A stretch of 64,000 nucleotides of DNA from Nocardiopsis flavescens (GTDB lineage: Bacteria; Actinomycetota; Actinomycetes; Streptosporangiales; Streptosporangiaceae), in the NCBI RefSeq assembly GCF_900141985.1, contig NZ_FQZK01000004.1, forward strand, positions 124,001-188,000, in the 5' to 3' direction. Under the pieces are notes generated by a model. The model had not been told where the DNA came from. It saw only the letters and a program-made list of their open reading frames with translations, and did not search any database. Below are positions 6,712 through 15,803 of the stretch, in pieces (within the stretch, counting starts at the first letter, position 1; each line of letters begins with the position of its first letter). The position numbers and the translations under genes are program-made.

Positions 6712-9630
6712 TCAGGCGGTGAGGGTGGGGTCGGCCCAGACCGGGTAGAGCCCCTCGGCGTCGCTCTCCACCCCGATGCGCAGGCGCAGGGCGTCGCGCA
6801 CGTCGACCTCGATGTCGATCGTCTCCCCCAGCCGGAGGGACTCGGTGACCTCCGGGCGCCCGTCGACGTAGACCGTGAAGGTGGCGACCGCCGACGAGCT
6901 GGAGGTGTCGGTCACGCCGAGCGTGGCGGTGAACGTGGTCCAGCCGCGGCCCAGGTTGTAGTCGGCCCAGCCGGTGCAGGGGTCGTTGTACTGCGTGCAG
7001 CGGTCGCCGACGACCAGGGCGCGGCTGTAGGCCTCGCCGTTGACCTCGGCGCGGCCGGCCACGGGCTCCCAGCGGCCCTCCCCCTCCACGACGTCCATCT
7101 GCGTGAGCAGGAGGGACTCCTCGGCGGACGGTGCGCCGCCGGCCGGGTCGGAGGCGTCCGCGTCGGGCTTGCGGCTGGGCGCGGCGGCCATCGGCGGGGC
7201 CTCCTCCTCGGCCTCGGAGGCCGCGGGCGACTCGCCCGGGTCGTCGGCGGCGACCTGCTGGGCGCCGTCGGCCGGGAAGGGCAGCCCGCGGTCCATGACG
7301 AGGTAGGTGACGGCGGAGCCGCCGACCGCACAGAGCACGGCGAGGGCGGCCAGGCCGATGAGCAGCGGCTTGCGCGACCTCTTCCCCGGCGGCGGCCCGG
7401 GGGCGGGGTGGTGCCCGTGGACGGGGAAGGCGCCGGTGGAGCCGGGGGGCGGCGGCGCGCCCCAGGCGGGCTGGGCGTACGGGGGCGGCGGGCCGTAGCC
7501 GGGGCCGGAGTGTGCCGGGACCGGGCGCTGCGGGCCGGACCCGGACCGCAGCGGGGGCCGTGCCGTGCCGCCGGGCGGGGTGGGCCCGCCGGAGCGGCGG
7601 GGCGACCGGCCGGAGGGGGCCGGGGAGGCGGTGTTCGGCTGCGCGGGGCCGGCGGCGGGCCGCTGCTGGACCGGGCGTCCGCGCAGGCCGCCGACCGGGC
7701 GGTGCGGCATCTCCTCGACCCCGGGGGCCCCGGCGGGAGCCGCCCCGGTGTCGGAACCCGTTCGCCCGCCGGGACCGGAGGCCTGTGCGGAGGGGGAGGC
7801 GGGCGTGTCGGCGGTGCCCGCGGGGGTCCGCGGTGCGTCGGTGGCGGGGGTGCCGTTCGCGGGCCTCGGCGACAGGACCACGGTCGCGTCCGTGTCCTGA
7901 GGGGCGGCAGGGTCGGAAGAACCCGACGGGACACCGGGTACGGGCGGGACCGCACCCGGGGCCGGTGACCGGAGCACCGTCGCGTCCGCGTCACCCGCCC
8001 CGACCGGCGCAACGGCCGGATCGGCCGGCGGCGGCCCCGCCACGGCCGGGCCCCGCGGGGCGGCAGCGTCACCGGGGGTTCGTGAGTCGCCCGGGGCGGA
8101 CGCCGGCGACAGGACCACGGTCGCGTCCGTGTCCTGAGAGGCGCCAGCGTCGGACGGGGCGGCGGCGGCGTTCGGGGGAAGGAGGAAGGTCGCTTCAGAG
8201 TCCCCGCCGTCGTCGGGCGCGGCCGTGTCGTTCTGCGCGGCACCGGACGGTGCGTGCGGGGACCGGGGGTCGACCGGAGCAGAGGCCGGGGACAGGATCA
8301 CCGTCGCGTCCGTGTCCCCCGCCCCGGCCGGCGGCGGCCCCGCGACGGCCGGGCCCCGCGGGGCGGCAGCGTCACCGGGGGTTCGTGAGTCGCCCGGGGT
8401 GGAGGCCGGGGACAGGACCACGGTCGCGTCCGTGTCCTGAGGGGCGGCAGGGTCGGAAGAACCCGACGGGACACCGGATACGGGCGGGACCGCACCCGGG
8501 GCCGACGGGACCGCACCGGACACGGGCGACCGGACCACCGTCGCTTCCGGGTCACCCGCTCCGGCCGGTGCAACGGCCGGATCGGCCGGCGGCGGCCCCG
8601 CCACGGCCGGGCCCCGCGGGGGGTCCGCCGGGGCGGGCTCCTCCGGGGCGGCGGCGCTGAACAGGGACGCCGCGAACACCGCGGAGGCACCCGGGTCGGC
8701 CGCCGGTTCGCCGCCCGGCCCGGTCCACGGGACGGACGTGGCCAGCGAGCGCAGCGACCGCACCCACTCCGAGGCCTCCGGGCGCTCGCCGGGATCGGCC
8801 GAGAACATCGACACCACCACGGCGAGGGGGCGCTCGTCGGCGCCGGCCAGCAGCGGCAGCGCGGCGAAGCGCTCGCGCAGCCGCTCCGGGGCGGGCGGCG
8901 GGTCCTCCCCCGTCAGCGCGTAGAACGCGACCGCGCCGAACGCGTACCGGTCGGTGGCCGGGCTGTACTCCCCGCTGAAGATCTCCGGCGCCGCGTACCC
9001 CGGGGTGAACCACGGCCGCGCCGTCATGTGCCGGGCCGCGATCCGGCTCAGCCCGAAGTCCACCAGCGTCGCCTGGCCGTCCGCGTCGATCATGATGTTG
9101 CCCGGCGACAGGTCGCCGTGCACCACCGGCCGCCTGGACGGCGTCGCCCGCCCCGCGTGCAGCATGTCCAGGACCTGGGCGACCTGCTCCAGGTACCGCA
9201 GCACCTCGCGCTGCCCGCGCACGCCCTCCCCGGCGTGCTCGGCCCGCCAGTCGCGCAGGTCCAGGCCGTCGATGTGGTTCATCACCAGGTACAGGCAGCG
9301 CTCGGCCCGCTCCCCCGCGTTCCCCCGCGGGTGCTCGGGCGCGCCCTCGAAGTGCTCGCGGACCCCCACCACGCCGAGGCGGTTGATGAAGCGCAGCAGC
9401 TCCGCCTGCTCGGCCCAGCGGGAGCTCAGCTCGGCGAACTGCGCGGGGTCGGCGGTGGTGTCGGCGTTCAGCGCCTTGACCACGACCGGCTCCGTCTGGC
9501 CCGCCAGGGTCACCTCCGCGAGGTACAGCGTGGCCTCGCCGCCGCGCCCGACGGAGCGGACCAGGCGGTACTTGTCCGGCTGGGAGTCGGGACCGACGTA
9601 GAGACTCAGGCTCACGGCTGTGGTTCTCAT
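6712..9630 (-). CDS. Membrane Ser/Thr kinase with threonine-motif repeats and an NPCBM-like ectodomain
   Basis: A 972-residue transmembrane kinase. Residues about 20-290 form the kinase domain: glycine loop GRGGEATLYLAEV, lysine in VVVKAL, catalytic loop HGDLSPGN (Gly replaces the usual Arg of HRD; the Asp is kept), VDFG and AAPE. Residues about 310-740 are Pro/Ala-rich and contain seven copies of [D/E]AT[V/F][V/I/L][L/R][S/P]P. A single membrane helix follows at about 752-780. The last 130 residues are a Cys-containing beta-rich domain resembling the NPCBM sugar-binding fold, placed outside. Several ~60-100-bp DNA repeats underlie the linker. It is divergent from another kinase at 9793. The ATG at 9630 lacks a clear ribosome site; GTG 9615 is possible. 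Confidence 0.85.
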   Translation of the reverse strand: MRTTAVSLSLYVGPDSQPDKYRLVRSVGRGGEATLYLAEVTLAGQTEPVVVKALNADTTADPAQFAELSSRWAEQAELLRFINRLGVVGVREHFEGAPEHPRGNAGERAERCLYLVMNHIDGLDLRDWRAEHAGEGVRGQREVLRYLEQVAQVLDMLHAGRATPSRRPVVHGDLSPGNIMIDADGQATLVDFGLSRIAARHMTARPWFTPGYAAPEIFSGEYSPATDRYAFGAVAFYALTGEDPPPAPERLRERFAALPLLAGADERPLAVVVSMFSADPGERPEASEWVRSLRSLATSVPWTGPGGEPAADPGASAVFAASLFSAAAPEEPAPADPPRGPAVAGPPPADPAVAPAGAGDPEATVVRSPVSGAVPSAPGAVPPVSGVPSGSSDPAAPQDTDATVVLSPASTPGDSRTPGDAAAPRGPAVAGPPPAGAGDTDATVILSPASAPVDPRSPHAPSGAAQNDTAAPDDGGDSEATFLLPPNAAAAPSDAGASQDTDATVVLSPASAPGDSRTPGDAAAPRGPAVAGPPPADPAVAPVGAGDADATVLRSPAPGAVPPVPGVPSGSSDPAAPQDTDATVVLSPRPANGTPATDAPRTPAGTADTPASPSAQASGPGGRTGSDTGAAPAGAPGVEEMPHRPVGGLRGRPVQQRPAAGPAQPNTASPAPSGRSPRRSGGPTPPGGTARPPLRSGSGPQRPVPAHSGPGYGPPPPYAQPAWGAPPPPGSTGAFPVHGHHPAPGPPPGKRSRKPLLIGLAALAVLCAVGGSAVTYLVMDRGLPFPADGAQQVAADDPGESPAASEAEEEAPPMAAAPSRKPDADASDPAGGAPSAEESLLLTQMDVVEGEGRWEPVAGRAEVNGEAYSRALVVGDRCTQYNDPCTGWADYNLGRGWTTFTATLGVTDTSSSSAVATFTVYVDGRPEVTESLRLGETIDIEVDVRDALRLRIGVESDAEGLYPVWADPTLTA
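7862..8550 (-). repeat. Internal imperfect repeats encoding seven DATVVLSP-type motifs
   Basis: Within the kinase linker, blocks at 7862-7964 and 8400-8503 are nearly identical (about 100 bp), and blocks at about 8033-8096 and 8333-8397 are also nearly identical. The repeated peptide core is [D/E]ATVV[L/R]SP, found near 7880, 7978, 8120, 8190, 8302, 8423 and 8538. The repeats could expand or contract by recombination. Confidence 0.8.
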
Positions 9631-9792
9631 TCCACGCGGGGGTTGCGGTATCGCCCACGGCGGCGGGGGTTCGGCCTGCGGGCACAGGGGACCACATTAA
9701 CGCGGACAACTGTACTCTTACGCCCTGTACGGCCCCTTTGGCCGCGAACGGCCGTGGGAGCGGCCGACGGACTCGGGAGGCGGGAGACGGGC

Positions 9793-11478
9793 ATGGCCGA
9801 CCAACGGGTGCTGGGCGACCGGTACCGCCTGCACTCCCTCCTGGGCCGCGGCGGCATGGGCGAGGTGTGGCGGGGCGCCGACGAGCTCCTGGACCGCCCC
9901 GTCGCGGTCAAGCTGGTGCGCGCCGAGCGGGGCGGCTCCGACGAGGCCGCCACCCGGTTCCGCCGCGAGGCGCGGGTGACCGCGCGCCTGGCCGGCCACC
10001 CCAACATCGTCATCCTGCACGACTTCGGCCAGGAGGCCGACGGCTCGGTGTACACGGTGATGGAGCTGGTCGCCGGGAGCCCGCTCTCGGACGTGCTGCG
10101 CGGCGCCGCGCCGCTGCCGCTGGAGCGCACCGCCGACCTGGTGGCGCAGGCCGCCGCCGGGCTGGGCGCCGCCCACGCGGCGGGGATCGTGCACCGCGAC
10201 GTCAAGCCCGGGAACCTGATGGTGGTCGGCGGGCCGGCCGAGCTGTACGGCGGCACCCTGAAGGTGCTGGACTTCGGTATCGCGGCGCTGACGGCCTCGG
10301 AGCAGAGCCGCCGCCTCACCCAGACCGGCCGGGTGCTGGGCACCCCCCTGTACATGGCGCCCGAGCAGGTGCGGGGCGAGCGGGTGGGACAGGCGGGGGA
10401 CCTGTACTCGCTGGGCGCGATCCTCTACCAGATGCTCACCGGCGAGCCCCCGTTCGCGGGGGAGGACCCGCTGGCGGTGCTGCGCGGACACCTGCGGCAC
10501 AAGCCGCGGCCGGTGGCGTCCGTGAACCCGGGGCTGCCCGGCCCGCTGGCGGAACTGGTGGACGCACTGCTCGCCAAGAGGCCCGAGGAGCGCCCCGCCT
10601 CCGCCGAGGAGGTCCGCGAGAGGCTGGCGCCCTTCGCGCTCGCCCGGCCCTCGCGCCCGGCGGCCGGCCCGGACACCGGCGGGTCGCTGCCGGTCCCCGG
10701 GACCCTGCCCTATACGCGGCCCGCCTCGCCCGCGTCGGCACCGACCCGGCCGCACACCGCCCGGGACGGGGACCGGTCCGAGCTGCGGTCCCTGGTGGAG
10801 CACGCCCAGGAGACGGCGGGCCAGGGCCGGTACGCGCAGGCGGCGGCGCAACTGCGCCCGCTGTTGCCCCGGCTGCGCGCGGCGCTGGGGCCCGACGACC
10901 CGGAGACGCTGCGGGTCCGGCGGCGGGAGGCGTACCTGACGGGCAAGGGGGGCGCGCACGCGCGGGCGGCGGAGTCGATGGAGGCGCTGCTGCCGGACAT
11001 GCTGCGGGTGCACGGCCCTCGGCACCCGGAGACGCTGACGGTGCGCTACTACCTGGCGACCAACGCGGGCCGGGCGGGCGACCACGCCCGGGCGGCCCGG
11101 GTGCACGCCGAGCTGCTGCCCGACCTGGCGGCCGTGTACGGCGCCGACGCGGAGCGGGTGCTGACCACCCGGCTGCACCTGGCGTTCGAGACCGGTGAGG
11201 CGGGCGAGCCGGCCCGGGCGGCGCAGGTGCTGGAAGGGCTGGTCCCGGAGCTGGAGCGGGTGCTGGGCGCCGACCACGCGACGACGCTGCGGGCCCGCCA
11301 CTACCAGGCGGCGTACCTGGGGCACGCGGGCGATCCCGCGGAGGCGGCCCGGCGGTACCGGGAGCTGGTGTCCCGGCACGTGCGGCTGTTCGGCGAGGAG
11401 CACGCGGAGACCGTGCGCGTGGCGGCCCACCTGCGCCGCTGGCACGCCCTCGCCAAGCACGGCCGCCCCGCCCCCTGA
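9793..11478 (+). CDS. Ser/Thr protein kinase with C-terminal tetratricopeptide repeats
   Basis: A 561-residue soluble kinase. Kinase domain residues about 11-275: [33 protein letters not shown] and MAPEQ, all canonical for bacterial PknB-type kinases. A Pro-rich linker (about 285-330) leads to a C-terminal helical region of about 230 residues with repeats of the form (D/H)PETLxxR, spaced about 42 residues apart, typical of kinesin-light-chain-like TPRs. There is no membrane helix or PASTA domain. The TPR part probably selects substrates. ATG 9793 opens the canonical domain directly. Confidence 0.9.
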   Translation: MADQRVLGDRYRLHSLLGRGGMGEVWRGADELLDRPVAVKLVRAERGGSDEAATRFRREARVTARLAGHPNIVILHDFGQEADGSVYTVMELVAGSPLSDVLRGAAPLPLERTADLVAQAAAGLGAAHAAGIVHRDVKPGNLMVVGGPAELYGGTLKVLDFGIAALTASEQSRRLTQTGRVLGTPLYMAPEQVRGERVGQAGDLYSLGAILYQMLTGEPPFAGEDPLAVLRGHLRHKPRPVASVNPGLPGPLAELVDALLAKRPEERPASAEEVRERLAPFALARPSRPAAGPDTGGSLPVPGTLPYTRPASPASAPTRPHTARDGDRSELRSLVEHAQETAGQGRYAQAAAQLRPLLPRLRAALGPDDPETLRVRRREAYLTGKGGAHARAAESMEALLPDMLRVHGPRHPETLTVRYYLATNAGRAGDHARAARVHAELLPDLAAVYGADAERVLTTRLHLAFETGEAGEPARAAQVLEGLVPELERVLGADHATTLRARHYQAAYLGHAGDPAEAARRYRELVSRHVRLFGEEHAETVRVAAHLRRWHALAKHGRPAP

Positions 11479-11624
11479 CGCCGGGGGCGCCGATGCCGGT
11501 GGCCGGTCGCGGGCGGCGCGCGACGGGTACCGGGGAGGGCCCCTCCCCCGTTCCCGGTGTCCGGTCGGGGGGCGATCGCCCGGAACGGCCGTGGTTGTCG
11601 CCGCCGGGCGCTAATGTTCTGGCC

Positions 11625-12299
11625 ATGGCCACCAAGGACCTCAACGAAATCATGGAAGCCGGGTGGGCGAAGGCCCTGGAGCCGGTCGCGCCGCAGATCA
11701 CCGCCATGGGTGACTTCCTCCGGCAGGAGGTCGCCGAGGGGCGCACCTACCTGCCCGCTGGCGAGCACGTCCTGCGCGCTTTCCAGCAGCCGTTCGACGA
11801 CGTGCGCGTGCTCATCGTGGGGCAGGACCCCTACCCCACGCCCGGCAACCCGGTGGGGCTGAGCTTCTCCGTCGCCCCCGGCGTGCGCCCGCCCGCGAGC
11901 CTCAAGAACATCTACAAGGAGATGCAGGACGACCTGGGCCTGGAGGTCCCCAAGACGGGCGACCTCACCCCCTGGACCGAGCAGGGCGTGCTGCTCCTCA
12001 ACAGGGTCCTGACGGTGCAGCCCGGTTCGCCCGCGTCCCACAAGGGCAAGGGCTGGGAGGCCATCACCGACCAGGCCATCCGCGCGCTGGCCGAGCGGGG
12101 CGGGCCGCTGGTGTCGATCCTGTGGGGCCGCCAGGCGCGCGACCTGCGCCCGCTGATGCCGGGCGTGCCGTGCGTGGAGTCCGCGCACCCGAGCCCGATG
12201 TCCGCGCGCAGCGGCTTCTTCGGCTCCAAGCCGTTCAGCCGCACCAATGAGATGCTGAAGGAGCAGGGCGCCGACCCGGTGGACTGGAGCCTGACCTAG
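11625..12299 (+). CDS. ung: Uracil-DNA glycosylase, family 1
   Basis: A 224-residue base-excision repair enzyme that removes uracil from DNA. The water-activating loop GQDPYPTPG and the C-terminal leucine-loop region [13 protein letters not shown] are both intact, and [12 protein letters not shown] is the family core. The ATG at 11625 lies only seven bases after a TAATGT hexamer (11612-11617) that fits a -10 box, so the mRNA may be nearly leaderless. Length is normal for the family. Confidence 0.95.
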   Translation: MATKDLNEIMEAGWAKALEPVAPQITAMGDFLRQEVAEGRTYLPAGEHVLRAFQQPFDDVRVLIVGQDPYPTPGNPVGLSFSVAPGVRPPASLKNIYKEMQDDLGLEVPKTGDLTPWTEQGVLLLNRVLTVQPGSPASHKGKGWEAITDQAIRALAERGGPLVSILWGRQARDLRPLMPGVPCVESAHPSPMSARSGFFGSKPFSRTNEMLKEQGADPVDWSLT

Positions 12300-12433
12300 G
12301 CTTCACACCATCGCGGCCCCCGCGCACACCTCCCCCACAACCCGACCCCCTGTTGACCTGCGGACTCGGTACCGGCCCCCGGTGCCGGGTCCGACCCTTG
12401 TCCCGCCCCCGACGACGGAGAGGTCCCCCGGAC

Positions 12434-15400
12434 GTGGCCAAGAAGCTGTCCTACGCCGACGCGTTGAAGATCCTGGGAAAGAACGACTCCGAGGTCCTGG
12501 ACCTGGCCGAGAAACTGGCCGACGGGGGGCTGGGGGCGCTGGGGGTCCCGGACCTGTTCGGTATCAGAAGCGCGGTGGTGGGCAGGGGCCGCAAGGCTCT
12601 GGAGGGCATGCGGGGCAAGCTCAGGGGCGAGAGCCGGATGTCCCGCACGGAGAAGATCCTGGCGGCGGAGCGGATCCTGGTCGTCGTGTCCTTCTTCGAG
12701 GCCGTGGAGGAGGCGTGGGAGCGAACGGGTATGCCTTTCCCGTTCAGCGACCTGGAGATCACCGCCGAGGAACAACTCGGTATGTCGGATGCGCTCACCG
12801 AGGACGCCTGGGTGGTGCTGCCCACGCTCATCGAGCGGTGGAGCCCCAACACACGACGGCTTTCAGCCGGCCAGATCGAACAGGAAGAACACGAAAATCG
12901 TTTCTCCGAACTGAATTCGAGCTTTATGCGAATGATTCCCGGACTGGCCGTGGCCGAGGAAAACGGAATCAGCGGAACGAACGATCCCCGTCTCGTCGCC
13001 CTGGACGCACATATCGACAGAATCTGCGAACTCCGTTACAGCGAGCGCAGACGGGCACTCGCGGCGGAGATCCCGGAGTTCGCCCTGTGGACGCGCGAGC
13101 AGGAGCATGAACTCACCCGTCGCCGGTTGGACACGGGGCTGGCCGAAGTGGGGCGCCGGCTGGAGCGGATCGCCTGCCAACGCCCCCTGAACCGCCGGCG
13201 GCAGGAACTGGCCCGTATTTACCGGGCCGCGCTCCGGCAACCGCTTCTTCCTTCTGGAGACACGAACCGGGATCTGGTCCTTCCCTCCTTGCAAGAGGCG
13301 TACATCCCTCCGGGTGGTCGCATCACCTGGCCCGAAGCCGGTCCGATCTCTTCCGAAAGCTGGTGGCAGCGGGTCGAACCCACCGATGACCTCGAAGGTT
13401 TCATAGCCGCTCACCTGGCCCACCCCGACGCCACCGACTACCCCACGGTCCTGCTGGGGCACCCCGGCGCGGGCAAGTCCAAATTCACCGAGATGCTCGC
13501 CGCGCAACTCCCGCCCTCGGACTTCCTTCCACTGCGAGTGGAACTGCGATCATTGCCCCCCAACGCACCGATTCATGTGCAGATCGAGCAAGGGCTGGCG
13601 CAGATCCTGAACACCCGGGTGTCCTGGCGGGAACTGGTGGACTCCGCGGACGGAACACTGCCGGTCATCATCCTGGACGGGTTCGACGAACTCCTCCAGG
13701 CCACCGGCGTCGACCGCTCCGACTACCTGGAGCGCGTCCAAGAGTTCCAGCAGCAACAGGAGGCCATGGGCCTGCCCGTGGTCGTCATCGTCACCACCCG
13801 CACCGTCGTCGCCGACCGCGCCCGCTTCCCCGACGGCACCACCGTCATCAGGCTGGAGCCCTTCGACGAACCCCGGATCGACAGGTTCCTGCAAGCCTGG
13901 AACCGGGCCGATTCCGGGCTCCGGCCCTCCAAAGGATCGGAACGAATCAACCTCAAGGCACTTCTCCGTTATCGGGAACTCGCGGTGCACCCTTTGTTGT
14001 TGGTGATGCTGCTCATCTACGACGCCGAGGACGGGGCGCTGCGCCGAGCCGAACAACACCTCACTCACGGTGAACTGTACGAGCGGCTGCTCACCCGGTT
14101 CGCCGCGCGCGAGGTGTCCAAACACGGGGCCGCACTCAACCGCGACGGCTTCGACCGTGCGGTCCAGGACGAGCTGCGCCGCCTGGAGGTGGCCGCCCTG
14201 GCGATGTTCAACAGGCGGCGGCAGCACGTGACCGCGGACGAGCTGGACCGGGACCTGGCCGCCCTGATGCCGGGCGGTCCCCCGGAAGCGGCCGATCCGG
14301 ACCTGCACGGCCGGATCGCCCCCGCCCACCGGCTGCTGGGCCGGTTCTTCTTCGTGCACGAGGCACGGGCGCAGGCCCGGGACGGTACGTCGAGCGTCTT
14401 CGAGTTCCTGCACGCCACCTTCGGCGAGTACCTGGTGTCCCGCGCGGTGGTCTCGGCGCTGGACTACCTGAACGAGGCCCGGGCCCTGGCCCGGAAGAGG
14501 CGGGGGTCGGCACAGGGCGCGGACGACGGAGAACTGTACGCCCTGCTGTCCTTCGCCTGCCTGACCGGCCGCGAGAAGATCACCGACTTCCTGGCGGAGG
14601 AACTGGGGAGGAGGTTCCCGCCGGGGACGCAAGCGCGGGCGATGTGCTCCGCGCTGCTCGTCGACCTGTTCCAGGAGGCGCCGTTCCCGGACCCCGGCCG
14701 CTCCCACGGGGGCTACGCGCCCGCGCGCCTGCCGGTCACACGCCGGCAGGGCAACTACACCGCGAATCTCATCGTGCTGCTGACCCTGGTGGGCGACCGG
14801 CCGGTGGACCTGCGGGAACTGTTCCCGGACGCGCCCAACCCGCTGCCCGAATGGCGCAACATGGCGGGGATCTGGCGCGCGCTGCACAGCTCCGAGTGGT
14901 TCGGCTTCCTCAACGCGGTGCGGGTGCGCCACCTGGGCGGCTGGGACCGGGAGGACCGCAGGTCGCTGGTCTCCCGGGACCGGGGGGAACCGGTGAACGC
15001 GGGCGAGTGCATCGGCTTCGAGCTGTACACCGACGTGGACGTGCGGCCCGACGTGCTCGACCCCTACGAGGTGCGGCTGCCGTTCGCGTCCACCTCGTCC
15101 CGCATGCTGCGCTCCACCGCCATGCGGGTCAACGGGACCAACGCGCGCACGGTGCTGGGCCTGCTGCCCTACCTGTACCGGATCTCGGACGACCTGGGGT
15201 CCTGGTACACCGACCGGGACAGCGACAAGGCCTGGCTGGAGGCGCACGAACTCCTGCGGCTGCGCCTGGAGCCGCCGGACCTGGCCCCGGGGCGCCGCCT
15301 GGACGGTTACCGGCGGCTGCTCTCCTCCAGCACCCTGGGCCCGCTCGAATTCCTGGTGCTGCGGCAGGCCGCCGAGGACCTGCGGTGGTCCGACGACGCG

Positions 15401-15697
15401 GCCGTCGAAGACAGGGAACCGCTCTGCGCCGTGATCCGGCACTACCTGGACCGGGTCCGCACCGTGGCACCGGGCGCCGCGTCGTCGGCGCGCGCCGTCC
15501 ACGCGGTCCTGACGTCCCTGCTGGAGGACTTCCCTGCCTACCAGCGGTCGAAGAACCCGGGGGAGGCGGTGACGCGGGTCCGCGCTCTCGTGGACAGGGC
15601 CTTCTCCCCCTCTTTCTCGGACAAGCGGACCCCGCCTCCGACCCACCCCGACCGGACCGGGATCATCCTCGGTCCAGCCGGCAGCGGGGAGCACTGA
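12434..15697 (+). CDS. NACHT-domain NTPase, bacterial NLR-like (copy 1)
   Basis: A 1,087-residue STAND-type NTPase. The N-terminal helical domain begins KKLSYADALKILGK and resembles the helical N-terminal domains defined for bacterial NACHT proteins; residues about 342-351 are the P-loop GHPGAGKSKF, and about 410-421 the Walker B PVIILDGFDELL. A C-terminal region of about 450 residues has no recognisable LRR, WD40 or TPR repeats and may be the sensor. Bacterial NACHT proteins are known antiphage switches, so a defence role is likely but unproven here. It lies 106 bp upstream of a full-length paralogue. GC and codon use dip at about 12,840-13,570, unlike neighbours. GTG 12434 chosen to match the paralogue's start. 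Confidence 0.85.
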   Translation: MAKKLSYADALKILGKNDSEVLDLAEKLADGGLGALGVPDLFGIRSAVVGRGRKALEGMRGKLRGESRMSRTEKILAAERILVVVSFFEAVEEAWERTGMPFPFSDLEITAEEQLGMSDALTEDAWVVLPTLIERWSPNTRRLSAGQIEQEEHENRFSELNSSFMRMIPGLAVAEENGISGTNDPRLVALDAHIDRICELRYSERRRALAAEIPEFALWTREQEHELTRRRLDTGLAEVGRRLERIACQRPLNRRRQELARIYRAALRQPLLPSGDTNRDLVLPSLQEAYIPPGGRITWPEAGPISSESWWQRVEPTDDLEGFIAAHLAHPDATDYPTVLLGHPGAGKSKFTEMLAAQLPPSDFLPLRVELRSLPPNAPIHVQIEQGLAQILNTRVSWRELVDSADGTLPVIILDGFDELLQATGVDRSDYLERVQEFQQQQEAMGLPVVVIVTTRTVVADRARFPDGTTVIRLEPFDEPRIDRFLQAWNRADSGLRPSKGSERINLKALLRYRELAVHPLLLVMLLIYDAEDGALRRAEQHLTHGELYERLLTRFAAREVSKHGAALNRDGFDRAVQDELRRLEVAALAMFNRRRQHVTADELDRDLAALMPGGPPEAADPDLHGRIAPAHRLLGRFFFVHEARAQARDGTSSVFEFLHATFGEYLVSRAVVSALDYLNEARALARKRRGSAQGADDGELYALLSFACLTGREKITDFLAEELGRRFPPGTQARAMCSALLVDLFQEAPFPDPGRSHGGYAPARLPVTRRQGNYTANLIVLLTLVGDRPVDLRELFPDAPNPLPEWRNMAGIWRALHSSEWFGFLNAVRVRHLGGWDREDRRSLVSRDRGEPVNAGECIGFELYTDVDVRPDVLDPYEVRLPFASTSSRMLRSTAMRVNGTNARTVLGLLPYLYRISDDLGSWYTDRDSDKAWLEAHELLRLRLEPPDLAPGRRLDGYRRLLSSSTLGPLEFLVLRQAAEDLRWSDDAAVEDREPLCAVIRHYLDRVRTVAPGAASSARAVHAVLTSLLEDFPAYQRSKNPGEAVTRVRALVDRAFSPSFSDKRTPPPTHPDRTGIILGPAGSGEH
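13661..13830 (+). repeat. 170-bp tract identical to 17094-17263 (NACHT paralogue, copy 1)
   Basis: Every base of 13661-13830 equals 17094-17263, including synonymous positions, whereas flanking sequence differs at many codons. It spans the Walker B motif and the following helix. Confidence 0.95.
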
Positions 15698-15803
15698 ACC
15701 CGCGGCCCCGTCCCCGAGTCCCACCCCACGGGGCGGCGTTCCCCGGCACGGACGCCGTCCCGGCGCCCCGCCCCACCCCTGCTGATCCCCGAAAGGCCCC
15801 CAC

